A DNA stretch of 64,000 nucleotides, from the NCBI GenBank assembly GCA_010094025.1, contig ML991779.1, positions 434,001 through 498,000 of the forward strand, read 5' to 3'. Numbering within the stretch: position 1 is the stretch's first letter; each line of letters begins with the position of its first letter. Under the pieces are notes generated by a model, which saw only the letters and a list, made by a program, of their open reading frames with translations, was not told the DNA's origin and made no database searches. Positions 33,540-42,535 of this stretch are shown here, one piece after another. Position numbers and translations under genes: made by a program. The stretch is from Viridothelium virens (lineage: Eukaryota; Ascomycota; Dothideomycetes; Trypetheliales; Trypetheliaceae).

Positions 33540-34693
33540 ATGCATTACGTCCGCTTTCTGAAACCACCCTATTTGGACTCAGAAGGCGATAGAAACCTTG
33601 TCAAATGTCTGATAACCATCACAACCGACCTTGGTGAATCTTTCTATCCTCAAGATGTTCCTCTTGCGGCCACCCTACGATCGCACGACCCTGATGGTGA
33701 TATTTTCCTGCGCAGAACCCTTCCATGGTCACAGGGAATGCGGTCTATACCCCTTGCTTTTGACATAACCAACTCTGATGTCGATTGGCCCCTACGTGTT
33801 CATATCGGCCCTAAGAACAGTCCCTTTTCCGATCACTTCGAAAGCCAGCACCCCGGTGCTCCTCCGGCTGTGATTTCAGCATGGAGTGGTGATATACAGA
33901 AGGCAGGAGCCGACTCAGAGTCCCCAAGAATGGTGGAGCGACGGTTCACTCCCTTCAGTGACCGCATCATCAGCATTTGGGAGGAAACGGGTGAGAGTAT
34001 TGCCCGTCATCTCTGGTATGATACTGCAATCCTGCGCTTGCGACAAAGAACTTATATCTCAATAGGGATGCTGGTGTTGTTCTTGCAGGTTTTCTCGATC
34101 GCGTGGTATCGTTACAAGAGAAGGATCTCCCCATACTAGAGCGTACTTTAGTATCTGCCACCTACAAACGCCTAAATGTCCTAGAATTGGGTTGCGGATG
34201 CGGCATAGTTGGAATTGCCATGGCGCAAACCATACCCGATTGCTCGGTAATACTGACCGACACGCCTGAGGTGGAAGAGATCGTCACGCGAAACATATCC
34301 AACATGAACCCAGCAATATCTTCTGCCGTCCACTTCCAACCTTTGAACTGGGAAGCTGAACTTCCTCTCAGAGTCCGCGAAAGAACCTTGGACATGATTG
34401 TCGCCGCGGACTGCACGTATAATCCAGATTCAGCGCAAGACCTTGTGAGGACAATAGCAGCTCTTGTCTCAAGATCACCGAGAGCTATTGTGATAATATC
34501 AATGAAGACTCGACATCCTAGCGAGGCCATCTTCTTCGAGCTGCTCTCTGCAGCCAATCTGACGCAGGCCAGCCATTCTTCAGTTGCTTTGCCTGATGAT
34601 GACACCCCTGTTGACATTTTTGTGTACCATAGCCACGACCGACCTATGACACGCGAGAAGGGTGACAGTTCCGTATTGGGCAAGGTCCAGTGA
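33540..34693 (+). CDS. Methyltransferase-16 family protein (Rrg1/EFM-like)
   Basis: Class I S-adenosylmethionine methyltransferase of the lysine-methyltransferase group (METTL21/EFM/Rrg1). Exons 33540-34015 and 34066-34693 give 367 residues; the 50-bp intron interrupts the conserved HLWDAGVVLAGFL. The N-terminal 160 residues (MHYVRFLKPP then CLITITTDLGESFYP) match the fungal subfamily sometimes labelled nicotinamide N-methyltransferase-like. The cofactor motif LELGCGCGIVGIAMA and the post-motif DMIVAADCTYNPDS are present. The target is probably a protein lysine, by family. The ATG at 33540 was chosen by similarity; the frame is open to 33477. Confidence 0.85.
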
Positions 34694-35771
34694 TAGTCCT
34701 ACTCTTTTCGTCTTCAACTTCAATCCCTATGATAAGAATATCTTTTGTGAAGAAATGTCAAATCACAACCAGACTTACAGAAAGGAGGCAGGCTCCTGTA
34801 GAACCAGCTCCAAACACTAATGTCACTCTGAGATAGTTGCGGGCTTAGCACATTAAATTGGATGAACCGTAGAGCTGGAGTTTTTAATGACCTATACACC
34901 AGGATCGACACAGCTCACGAAACAACTCTCCAAAGTCGACCAGGCTGGATAATCTTCAAGTCTCTGGACTACCATGGTGGAGACGCCTTCGCTTCTTAGA
35001 GTGTACAGTAAGAAGAAGATCGCTACTATCAGCCGATCTCCTTTATAACCCATATCTAGCCTTTGACTGTAAAGATGCTATCGTACTCGTGTTGGATGAT
35101 CTGTGTAGCGATAGATATATGAGGACAAAGTAACTTCGCAGAAAGTCCATTTCTACTTTCAGGCCTGAGTCACGTAGCTTACCTGTATGGTACAACGCGA
35201 GCACTTGATTAGCGGCATTAGCCGTGGCTGAGCGTAGATCAAGCGAGCCTGAGCGTGCTCCTTTTCGGTCATCCTACTTACTTCTGCAGTCTATCGACTC
35301 GACCGTTGTCTTGGACACAAGGACCAATTCAACGAAGCCGAAGCTAAACGTCTATTTGCATACTTGCTGAAGCCTACTAAAGAGTGCTTTTAGACTGGGG
35401 GATGCGAGTATGCTGAACATTACAGCGTGATTGGCATTGTTATGCCACAAGAGGTCGGAAGGGCTGGCTGAGAAAGTGCTTGAAACTCAAAAGTAAGGGA
35501 GGTATGTACGGAGTACTTGTACAGATCAATTGTGTGGTGTCGGCTGAAACACCAGGTATTTGACTTATCGATAAAAGCATTACCAAGGGGCTATCATACA
35601 CTGTTCAAGACTCAATTGTGATATAATTGTGGGATAAACTTCTCCTGAAATATATGAAGCTGTACAAAGTGGAGGTGTTGATGCCACGGACCGATTCGAC
35701 CTGGTAGCCTTTGACAGTTGCAACATTCGAGTGATATATACCATAACTAACTTCGTTCTGGACTAAATCAT
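34694..35771. other. Intergenic, upstream of the tRNA gene
   Basis: About 1.1 kb with no supportable protein gene or repeat. It separates the first methyltransferase gene from the tRNA gene. Confidence 0.4.
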
Positions 35772-35894
35772 GGCGGGCTGGCGCAATGTAAGCGTCATAA
35801 GTCAAATCTGATCTATGTAAAACTAAAATCCCCTCCAGGGTAGCGCGTTCCCCTCCTAAGGGAAAGGTTTTGGGTTCGAGTCCCAAGCTCGTCG
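35772..35894 (+). tRNA. tRNA-Arg(CCU), D-loop interrupted by a 51-nt GT-AG segment
   Basis: Without 35788-35838 the sequence is a complete 72-nt tRNA. Acceptor 35772-35778 pairs 7/7 with 35887-35893 (two G-U pairs). T8-G9 is followed by D-stem GCGC 35781-35784 paired to GCGC 35843-35846, with D-loop AAT|GGTA. Anticodon stem TTCCC/GGGAA (35848-35852/35860-35864) carries loop CTCCTAA with anticodon CCT at 35855-35857. The variable loop is AGGTT, T-stem TTGGG/CCAA-type 5 of 5, T-loop TTCGAGT and discriminator G. Every segment length equals that of the yeast tRNA-Arg(CCU), with which it also shares the loops. A 12-T terminator follows. The A box (TGGCGCAATGG when joined) is split by the insert, which still supplies TGGCGCAATGT. 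Identity is firm; whether the gene works depends on removal of the insert. Confidence 0.92.
35788..35838 (+). other. Spliceosomal-intron-like insert in the tRNA D-loop
   Basis: 51 nt beginning GTAAGC and ending CTCCAG, with AACTAAAA (branch-like CTAAA) about 12 nt before the 3' end. Length and signals match the mRNA introns of this window (47-60 bp). Canonical nuclear tRNA introns lie between nucleotides 37 and 38; this one lies before G18-G19. An equivalent cut one base later (TA...GG ends) gives the same tRNA, so the GT-AG register is a choice. Its first bases (GTAAGCGTC) resemble the D-arm 3' side that follows it (GGTAGCGCG). Confidence 0.7.
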
Positions 35895-35903
35895 AGCACG
35901 ACG

Positions 35904-35915
35904 TTTTTTTTTTTT
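35904..35915 (+). terminator. RNA polymerase III terminator
   Basis: A run of 12 T starting 10 nt after the tRNA 3' end on the sense strand, typical of Pol III termination. Confidence 0.85.
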
Positions 35916-35947
35916 GGCTAGTTCTATCCTTTTAACGTTTGCTCATC

Positions 35948-36328
35948 TCAACATCTCATTGCCGGGTGTATGGTATTGCCTTTGATTCGAAGACCGGATT
36001 CTCGCTCGCGGAGTACTTTACCTCGAGGACACTGACGCGCCAACTGTAAAAAGGGTAATAGTTCGAGCCTTATTGGGCCTGACTTAACAGTTTCAACTCG
36101 GAGATCTGAGGCTTCTATTCTCCCATCTTCTCCGCGAACGACTGCATACTCTTCCTCGGATGTATCCAAGGAGAAGAGTTGTTTAATCTCATGCAACACC
36201 ATTTGGTCGACAGAGACACAGTTCGGATCAAAGTAGAGGTTCAGGACAATAGCAGAGACGAGAAGCTTGGCATATTTTGGGGGTTCATGCGAACAAGTCG
36301 ATGCAGAGTTGTGGGTATGCTGGTACAT
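35948..36328 (-). CDS. Doubtful small hypothetical protein
   Basis: A 126-codon frame with a genuine ATG and no recognised family. The middle (KYAKLLVSAIVLNLYFDPNCVSVDQMVLHEIKQLFSLDT) reads like protein, with hydrophobic and charged residues alternating as in helices, and the end is basic. An upstream minus-strand frame at 36285-36470 could be a 5' exon, but no clean splice join was found. It ends about 50 bp from the tRNA gene. It may be a chance frame. Confidence 0.3.
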   Translation of the reverse strand: MYQHTHNSASTCSHEPPKYAKLLVSAIVLNLYFDPNCVSVDQMVLHEIKQLFSLDTSEEEYAVVRGEDGRIEASDLRVETVKSGPIRLELLPFLQLARQCPRGKVLRERESGLRIKGNTIHPAMRC

Positions 36329-37182
36329 GCATACATATCGTTGGGGTTACGAACCACAAAAGTAGGGTAGTTACCAAAGTGCAGGACCTCCGATTTTTAG
36401 GAAATGTGTTCCATTGGCTACCGTAGGTGCAGCTTGTCAGCCTCGTAATAACGCTATGATGGGGTGGCATGCGCCAAGATCCTATTCACATCGTGCTCTG
36501 CACTGCCCATCTGACGACGAAAAAGAACATCTTCGCAGAGTAGACTTAGACTTGGAAGCCGATGTAGTAGAAAGCATTGTCAAACACCAAGGATTAATGG
36601 GTAGTGTGATGACGTCCGCATGTACTAGCAGGTCTCATCTTATTACCGAGAAGTAGCTCAGCAACAGAGTAGTAATGTTTGTGAAGAAAGAAGCTCGAAC
36701 CAACCTGAATCTCGAGTTCTCCAAAGCACGGGAAGATGGCGACTACGCACAGACCCCATCTCACCCGTCCGCGCCGCCATCCCCTTGTTCAAGCCGATTG
36801 CATTTTGTCATTTTTCAACACCTGCGTCACCTGTAGCTGTGCCGTTACAATCGTACGATTCTCATTTTGAGCCAAGGTACGTCGAAGCTCAGAACCATGA
36901 TTATCGGACATGCTCATTTTTTGGCAATAGCGAGGATTTTTTGTGGACGCAACTTTTGACTTCCTCACCGCCGTGTCTTTTGACATCCTTCATTTTGTCA
37001 TGAACACTATGAAGTATTGAATCAAACGCCTATCGACCCCTAGGCTCTATTAACGCTTGTTCGACAAATTTCGTTCGTAGGGACAAAGCTTGATCTGGAT
37101 TGGTGATATGCTGATCCCAAGGCCAATAGGAGGCATTGGAAAGCGCGAAAGGGTGGTCCTTTGTATTTCGTAGATACGACCA

Positions 37183-37989
37183 ATGCGCAGAATTCCCCGC
37201 ACGTTTCCAATACCATCTTCGAATGGTACGATAGTTTTGAAACTCGAAGCACCAGCTGTCAGAGCTCAGAATCTTGTCCTGGAAGCATGGAGCTCTTCTT
37301 ATGTCCTTACCCAACATCTCCACGAAATCACGTCTGACTTTGAGCCTGCGCTAATGAGTCTCCGCAAAATTCGTAGCGAGAGGCTTCCAACGCCCAATGG
37401 AGATGACGATATCAGCAACATCGGCGCTCCTCTGTTTCCATCTTCTAGTCTCGGTGTTCTTGAACTAGGCGCGGGGATCGGTCTTGTTGGCCTTGCCGCC
37501 TCATCGCTCTGGAGTGTACCTCTAATCCTCACAGATCTTGTACCAATTGTCGAGCCAATCATCTCAAATATTAAGCTGAACGCAGACACACTGGCGGCAA
37601 ATGGAGGCAGCGCTTGTGCAGGAGCTCTTGACTGGGATGAGCCCGACACGCTGTCTCTGTACAACGGCACGACTCCGCTGTCTCTTCAAGCCTCGAAATT
37701 AGATGCAGGAGACAAAGCGAAGATCATACTTGCCGCAGACGTTGTATACTGCGAGGATCACCCGCGCATATTGACCAAAGCCATCTTTGCATGGTTGAGT
37801 CCCGGGGAGGAGGCTCGCGTTGTAATTGCCTATCCGCTGCGAATTGCATATCTAGATCAGATTCGGGAATTATGGGAACGCTTGGATAATGGAGGCTTGA
37901 CATCGATACGAGAAGGAAGAGCGCGAGCGGATGATACTTGGGATGACGAGGAAGAGATAGAGTGGTGTGTCTGGAAATGGAAAGCATAG
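37183..37989 (+). CDS. Methyltransferase-16 family protein (EFM/METTL21-like)
   Basis: A single-exon, 268-residue class I methyltransferase. The N-terminal beta segment (TIVLKLEAPAVRAQNLVLEAWSS) is followed by motif I VLELGAGIGLVGLAASSLW, acidic motif ILTDLVPIVEPI, and the family's IILAADVVYCEDHP. It ends EEEIEWCVWKWKA, near the usual end of these enzymes. The family methylates lysines on elongation factors or chaperones; the exact target is not readable. It is a distant paralogue of the methyltransferase gene 2.5 kb upstream, not a recent copy: the two share only family motifs and differ in intron content and N-terminus. Confidence 0.85.
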   Translation: MRRIPRTFPIPSSNGTIVLKLEAPAVRAQNLVLEAWSSSYVLTQHLHEITSDFEPALMSLRKIRSERLPTPNGDDDISNIGAPLFPSSSLGVLELGAGIGLVGLAASSLWSVPLILTDLVPIVEPIISNIKLNADTLAANGGSACAGALDWDEPDTLSLYNGTTPLSLQASKLDAGDKAKIILAADVVYCEDHPRILTKAIFAWLSPGEEARVVIAYPLRIAYLDQIRELWERLDNGGLTSIREGRARADDTWDDEEEIEWCVWKWKA

Positions 37990-38593
37990 TGAAACTTTTG
38001 AGATGCCCGCATTTACGGCTGCAAGAAGTGAGAGCTGGTAATAGAACTAGAGGCATAGAATAGACGATAGAGAGGAGTCGAAGACTAGCCAGCTTGTCAA
38101 CTGCATCATCTTCTCGATGGTGTTCAGCAAAATACTCAAAATACCAACTATTTTCATGATGCCCAAAAAAAGTGCAAAGCTATCTCTAGCCATGTGTTGC
38201 TTCGTAATGCATAGCAAAGGATTTCCAGACGGTACATCAGCTCATGACTCCATGTATTTATTTCCATATGGACTGACATGTTGATGAGATGAGTCAGGAG
38301 TATTTAAAGAACTTCGCAGAGAACAAGGAGTGAGACTCAAAAGATTCGATGAACGAATCATGCAGACCAAGCGTGACCTAAATCAGTCTCAGTGATCTGG
38401 CGTGACTGGGTAAGAACTGAAGCCGATGGGCTCGGCAGCTTCATGAGACATCCCCCTGACGGGCCTCGGTCCCCCGCAAAGAGACCCTGGCGGCGATCTT
38501 CTAATTTACGCTTTTTCATCGCAAACCAATCTCCACGACTCGACCTTTCTACCGTTTCTCTCCCACTCTCGCCCACAACCTCCAATCCCAACA
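37990..38593. other. Intergenic between methyltransferase and nitronate monooxygenase
   Basis: About 600 bp. The last 150 bp are C/T-rich, as expected of a leader for the downstream gene. No other feature was seen. Confidence 0.45.
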
Positions 38594-39697
38594 ATGGCCG
38601 CCTCCTCGCCCCCAATCCAAACCCCACTGACCTCCCTCCTCCGCATCCAGCACCCCATCATCCTCGCCGGCATGGCGCGCACCTCCGGCGGGCCTCTCGC
38701 CGCCGCCGTCTCCAACGCAGGCGGCCTGGGCGTCATCGGCGGCCTCGGCTACTCGCCATCACAGCTGCGCGAAATCATCACGGAGCTCAAATCGAACCTG
38801 CGCGTGGGTGCCTCGTCAACGAGTCTGATCAACCGCGGGAGGCAAGCCGGCGCGAACGAGAGCTTCCCGTTTGGCGTCGACCTCGCCCTGCCGCAGGTGG
38901 GGGGCTCGGCGCGAAAGACAAATCACGATTATACGCATGGGCAGCTGGAGGAGCTGGTCGAGGTGACGATTCAGGAGGGGGCGAGGCTGTTCGTGTCGGC
39001 GGTTGGGGTGCCCCCGCCGGCGGTGATTCGGAGGTTGCATGAGGCGGGGATACTGGTGATGAATATGGTGGGGGCGCCAAAGCATGCGGCCAAGGCGTTG
39101 GAGGCGGGGGTGGATATTGTGTGTGCGCAAGGAGGAGAGGGAGGCGGTCATACGGGCGAGATACCGAACAGCATACTGATACCGGCGGTGGTGGATGTGG
39201 CGAGGAAGTATAAGAGCCCATTGACGGGCGAGACGGCGATGGTAGTAGCGGCTGGAGGGATCTACAACGGGCGCAGTCTGGCTTCGAGCTTGATGCAAGG
39301 GGCACAGGGTGTCTGGGTAGGTACGCGGTTTGTTGCTTCAACGGAAGCAGGGTGTAGTAAGTTGCACAAGGAGGCGGTTGTCTCGGCGGATTTCACAGAT
39401 ACGCTGCGGACGCTGGTCGTCAGTGGCAGACCTCTCAGAGTTAAGCTGAATGAATATGTCAAGCAATGGGAGGATAGACCGGAAGAAGTGAAAGCGCTAA
39501 CGGAGAAGGGCGTGATACCGTTGCAGAAGGACATGGAAGACGGCAAGGATTTCGATATACCATTCCTGATGGGCCAGGTGAGTGGAGTAATTGGAGACAT
39601 CAAGCCGGCGAAGCAGATTGTGGATGAGATGGTTCAAGAAGCTGTGGAAATGCTTAGGTTAGGTCAAACTTACATTGGAAAATCGAGTAAATTATAG
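38594..39697 (+). CDS. Nitronate monooxygenase (2-nitropropane dioxygenase family)
   Basis: FMN-dependent TIM-barrel enzyme oxidising alkyl nitronates such as propionate 3-nitronate. The open frame of 367 residues has PIILAGMARTSGGPLAAAVSNAGGLG at the start, FGVDLALP, AVGVPPPAV, CAQGGEGGGHTG (flavin phosphate and catalytic His region), AAGGIYNGRSLA and GVWVGTRFVAS. The gene is GC-rich and strongly codon-biased. About 19 residues at positions 78-96 (from VGASSTS to ANE) have no counterpart in the family, where the strand before FGVDL follows directly. They may be a short stop-free intron starting at GTGGGT or GTGCCT, or a lineage insert. The stop-free frame is given. Confidence 0.88.
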   Translation: MAASSPPIQTPLTSLLRIQHPIILAGMARTSGGPLAAAVSNAGGLGVIGGLGYSPSQLREIITELKSNLRVGASSTSLINRGRQAGANESFPFGVDLALPQVGGSARKTNHDYTHGQLEELVEVTIQEGARLFVSAVGVPPPAVIRRLHEAGILVMNMVGAPKHAAKALEAGVDIVCAQGGEGGGHTGEIPNSILIPAVVDVARKYKSPLTGETAMVVAAGGIYNGRSLASSLMQGAQGVWVGTRFVASTEAGCSKLHKEAVVSADFTDTLRTLVVSGRPLRVKLNEYVKQWEDRPEEVKALTEKGVIPLQKDMEDGKDFDIPFLMGQVSGVIGDIKPAKQIVDEMVQEAVEMLRLGQTYIGKSSKL

Positions 39698-39866
39698 TAG
39701 TGAAACAGCACTTCTTGCTGGATGCCTTGTGTGTGACATATGCTGAGATCTCCCAGAATGACTATGTCAAAGTTATTTGGATGAATTAGATTTTTGCATT
39801 CGGAGATGGGATTTTATTGAATGTGAGCTATCCTGTTGAGCCTGGCGAGAATCATTGAAGAGCCCT

Positions 39867-41102
39867 TCATGCGATTATGGGGCCTTTTTCTGGTGACCCA
39901 TTGATCAAGCCCAAGCGTACGGCCCAGTCGTCTCTTTTCATCTCCTCAATGAGCTCACGCGCCATCTCAAGCCTTCGCCCATATTTCTTAGGCGACTGTC
40001 CATCTTCCTTTATCACACAGCCGTGCATTTGTAGGTGATCAGTCTTCTCGTTCGATATTGCCAATAGCCCAGCAGATAGTATCAGAAGCACTATCAACAT
40101 GACTTTGCCAGCTTGTGCCATGTTGCTCGCAAGTGCAGCGTCCAAGTATACCAACACGGTCGAGCAGGCGGTGACTGATCTTTCTACGAAGGTCATATCA
40201 CGGAGCCATTGCCCAGAAGTGACTGCTTTCAGATCATCAACCGCCCCTCGAATCCTGACCCACCGATCCTGTGAGAGCAACACCAAAAGATCGCCGTCAA
40301 CTCCTGGTTCTCTTGCGCCTTTCCACCCAACGTCTGTCCGTCTTCGAAGAACGATGACATTGCAAAGCCTCGCAAACATCAAAGCAGATATCACGAATAC
40401 ACCCCACCAGTCCCCTGATACAATGAGGAGAGTCAACACAATGATTGTGAGACACGGGATAATAAGATAGCTAGCTGTCTGGAGTGGAACAGCATTTTGA
40501 TGAGTGAAAAATCTTGCAAGCACATGGCTAGTCCAATGGGGCAACTCCTGGCGTTTAACATGTAACGTCGTCAAATGTCCAGTGATCCCGACCTTTTGAA
40601 GATAGAGGACGGTGGCCGGATTTTCCACTCGGAAAACATAGCCTATGCGAAGAATTAGCAACTTGGCCGAGATCTATCTAAGCGAAAAGGTAGCCCCCAA
40701 GGTCGTGTCTGGCAGGATCAAGCTGCAAGCTCTTCCAAGCCAAACAAGTAATTACTCTTCCTAGGTAACAAGAGCTCAACACATACCGCTTGTCATCGCA
40801 GCCACTGCCGGATATTCTCCGCCATTGAGATCAGGGGCTGCTTGTTGACGATGCAATCCAGGACAAAGCACGAACGTATCCAAAAGTGCCGAGGTGCCTG
40901 TGTAAGCTGTACGCTGAGCAATGACCTGGAGATCTGCTAGAGCGACAAGACCGGCAGCGTCCAGAGATATTTTTGGGGTACCCTCAGCCGTCCAGGACTG
41001 TAGTACCGAAGAATATCGCTGAAAGAGCATTAGTAAGATGTCTTGGAATTTCGACTGTGTTGACACGATATCCTGACAGTCAATATTGTGACTGAACAGC
41101 AT
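39867..41102 (-). CDS. Hypothetical fungal membrane protein
   Basis: Exons 40787-41102 and 39867-40642 give 363 residues and join in phase across a 144-bp intron (GTATGT donor, CATAG acceptor). I do not recognise a named family. The second exon holds two adjacent hydrophobic segments (SYLIIPCLTIIVLTLLIV and WWGVFVISALMFARL) and later AQAGKVMLIVLLILSAGLLAI. The region between them is soluble-looking, with DLLVLLSQDRWVRIRG. The C-terminus is charged (RLEMARELIEEMKRDDW). The start at 41102 may be internal: a stop-free upstream segment with a signal-anchor-like stretch (about 41170-41270) could be an earlier exon. Confidence 0.6.
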
Positions 41103-42535
41103 CAGTGAGACTCCTCATCATGCAGAGAGGTGAAGCTAGAAAACACCACACAAGCTTGTGTTGCGGTTTCACACGGAGAGAGCCAAGACAATTGAGTACA
41201 TGCCAAGAACATCGAAGGAAAGAAGTAGGACACCCTTGTTCACCATTTTACTTCTATAGCCAACCAATGAAGGGTCAATGACCCTAGGGAGCGTACCTTT
41301 GTGGGAATAAACATCTCGCACAGCCCTCGCAGCGACATGCTGACGACCTGGACCCACGGTCCGACTCTTAAGCACCCTTCTTCTCCACGGCTCCGACGAG
41401 GAACGATGTGTTGACGTCGACTTAAGGTGCGGGCTGCACCTCAACCATTTGACTTCCTGTGAGTGGGCAGTGCAGCAAGGTAAGCAGCCGGAAGCTCATG
41501 GTGCATGCATTAGACCCGCCGACTAGGGTATTCTGTGCGACACCGCTCTTTCATCGTTTACTACTCTAAGGTAATTTCTAGATTCATTGACGAGCCGGAA
41601 GTCGTGGATAGGAAGAGTCAGGTCTTCCAAGCCTCGGACGAAATCGCAATACACCATATGCAAGAGGTTTGTGGGTAGAGAAAGGGCAAAGGTAATCCAA
41701 TGTTGGTGGACAGGTACGCGAGGGTTCAAGTATACCTACATAAGGTACAGAGTGGAATCTTTAAGCAATGAAGGGGTTCATCTATAGGTAGCTTCCAACT
41801 CCCAGCTACACTATAATCTTCGAGAGCCAGTCCAGACTTCGTACGAGCTACTCCGTAGGTACGGTAGTTGCCATGTTCGTGGCGAAGCTCAGAAGAAGCG
41901 CAGGAGCAAGGCTGAACTCCATACTCTAACACTTAACGCCGGCCAAACCGGTCAAAGTCTTGGCAGATGGAACAATCGCCGATCCAAGCTGCTGCGCACC
42001 GAACCACGAATCGCACCGAACGGGCGGAACGTGTGCAGTTCCAGTCCCAACTCGGTCGGCTTATGAATCGGTGTTGCCAAGGGTCGACCCAACGTGCCAA
42101 GGCTCAGCCTCCGCCTCAGCCTCCGCCTCCTTTTAGATCTTCCCCTGAAAACCTGATGCACCTGATGGACTCCCTACCGCCACGCTATACGGTGAGCGGC
42201 TACCTTCCGTTATGAGACGGACGTTTGCACCTTTCCAGGCTCAATTGATAGTGCAGGAAACTGCCCACGTCAATACATCAACCAATCGCCTCCCCTGTTA
42301 AAGCCCAGCCCCCAAGCACTCCGGTCATTGCATTCGGCGGGTGTCAGCTACTTGAGCCTCATGAATGACGATTTACCACCCCAAACTCCGTAGAACACGC
42401 GCAACTGTCCATAGCTCCACGACAGTTCCCAATTGTGCCCTTGACTTCGTTGTGCGGATAGGATCATTCTCGACTTTCTCTTTACGCTTTTTAATCTTTG
42501 TGTGAAAATCTTATCTTATTCTATTCTGGTCCACC
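41103..42535. other. Intergenic upstream of the HET gene
   Basis: About 1.4 kb. It may contain a 5' exon of the minus-strand membrane protein (41169-41270) and, next to 42536, the HET promoter. A short (CCTCAG/CCTCCG)n stretch lies near 42107-42133. Nothing else is supportable. Confidence 0.4.

Larger units (their letters stand above)
35895..37182. other. Intergenic between tRNA and second methyltransferase
   Basis: About 1.3 kb, apart from the terminator at its start and one doubtful small gene on the minus strand (35948-36328). From 36660 to 37182 nothing is supportable. Confidence 0.4.

Noticed and set aside
35772-35840. Reading the 5' part of the tRNA as a tRNA-Leu(CAA) with a normal anticodon-loop intron
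   Set aside because: A CAA triplet follows the substitute D-arm, but no anticodon stem can be paired with the 3' part and no leucine-type layout fits. The CCU solution pairs every stem and matches the length of every segment in yeast tRNA-Arg(CCU).
38816-39341. Long minus-strand frames over nitronate monooxygenase
   Set aside because: They mirror the strong codon bias of the real gene; composition is Ser/Pro/His-rich with no domain.
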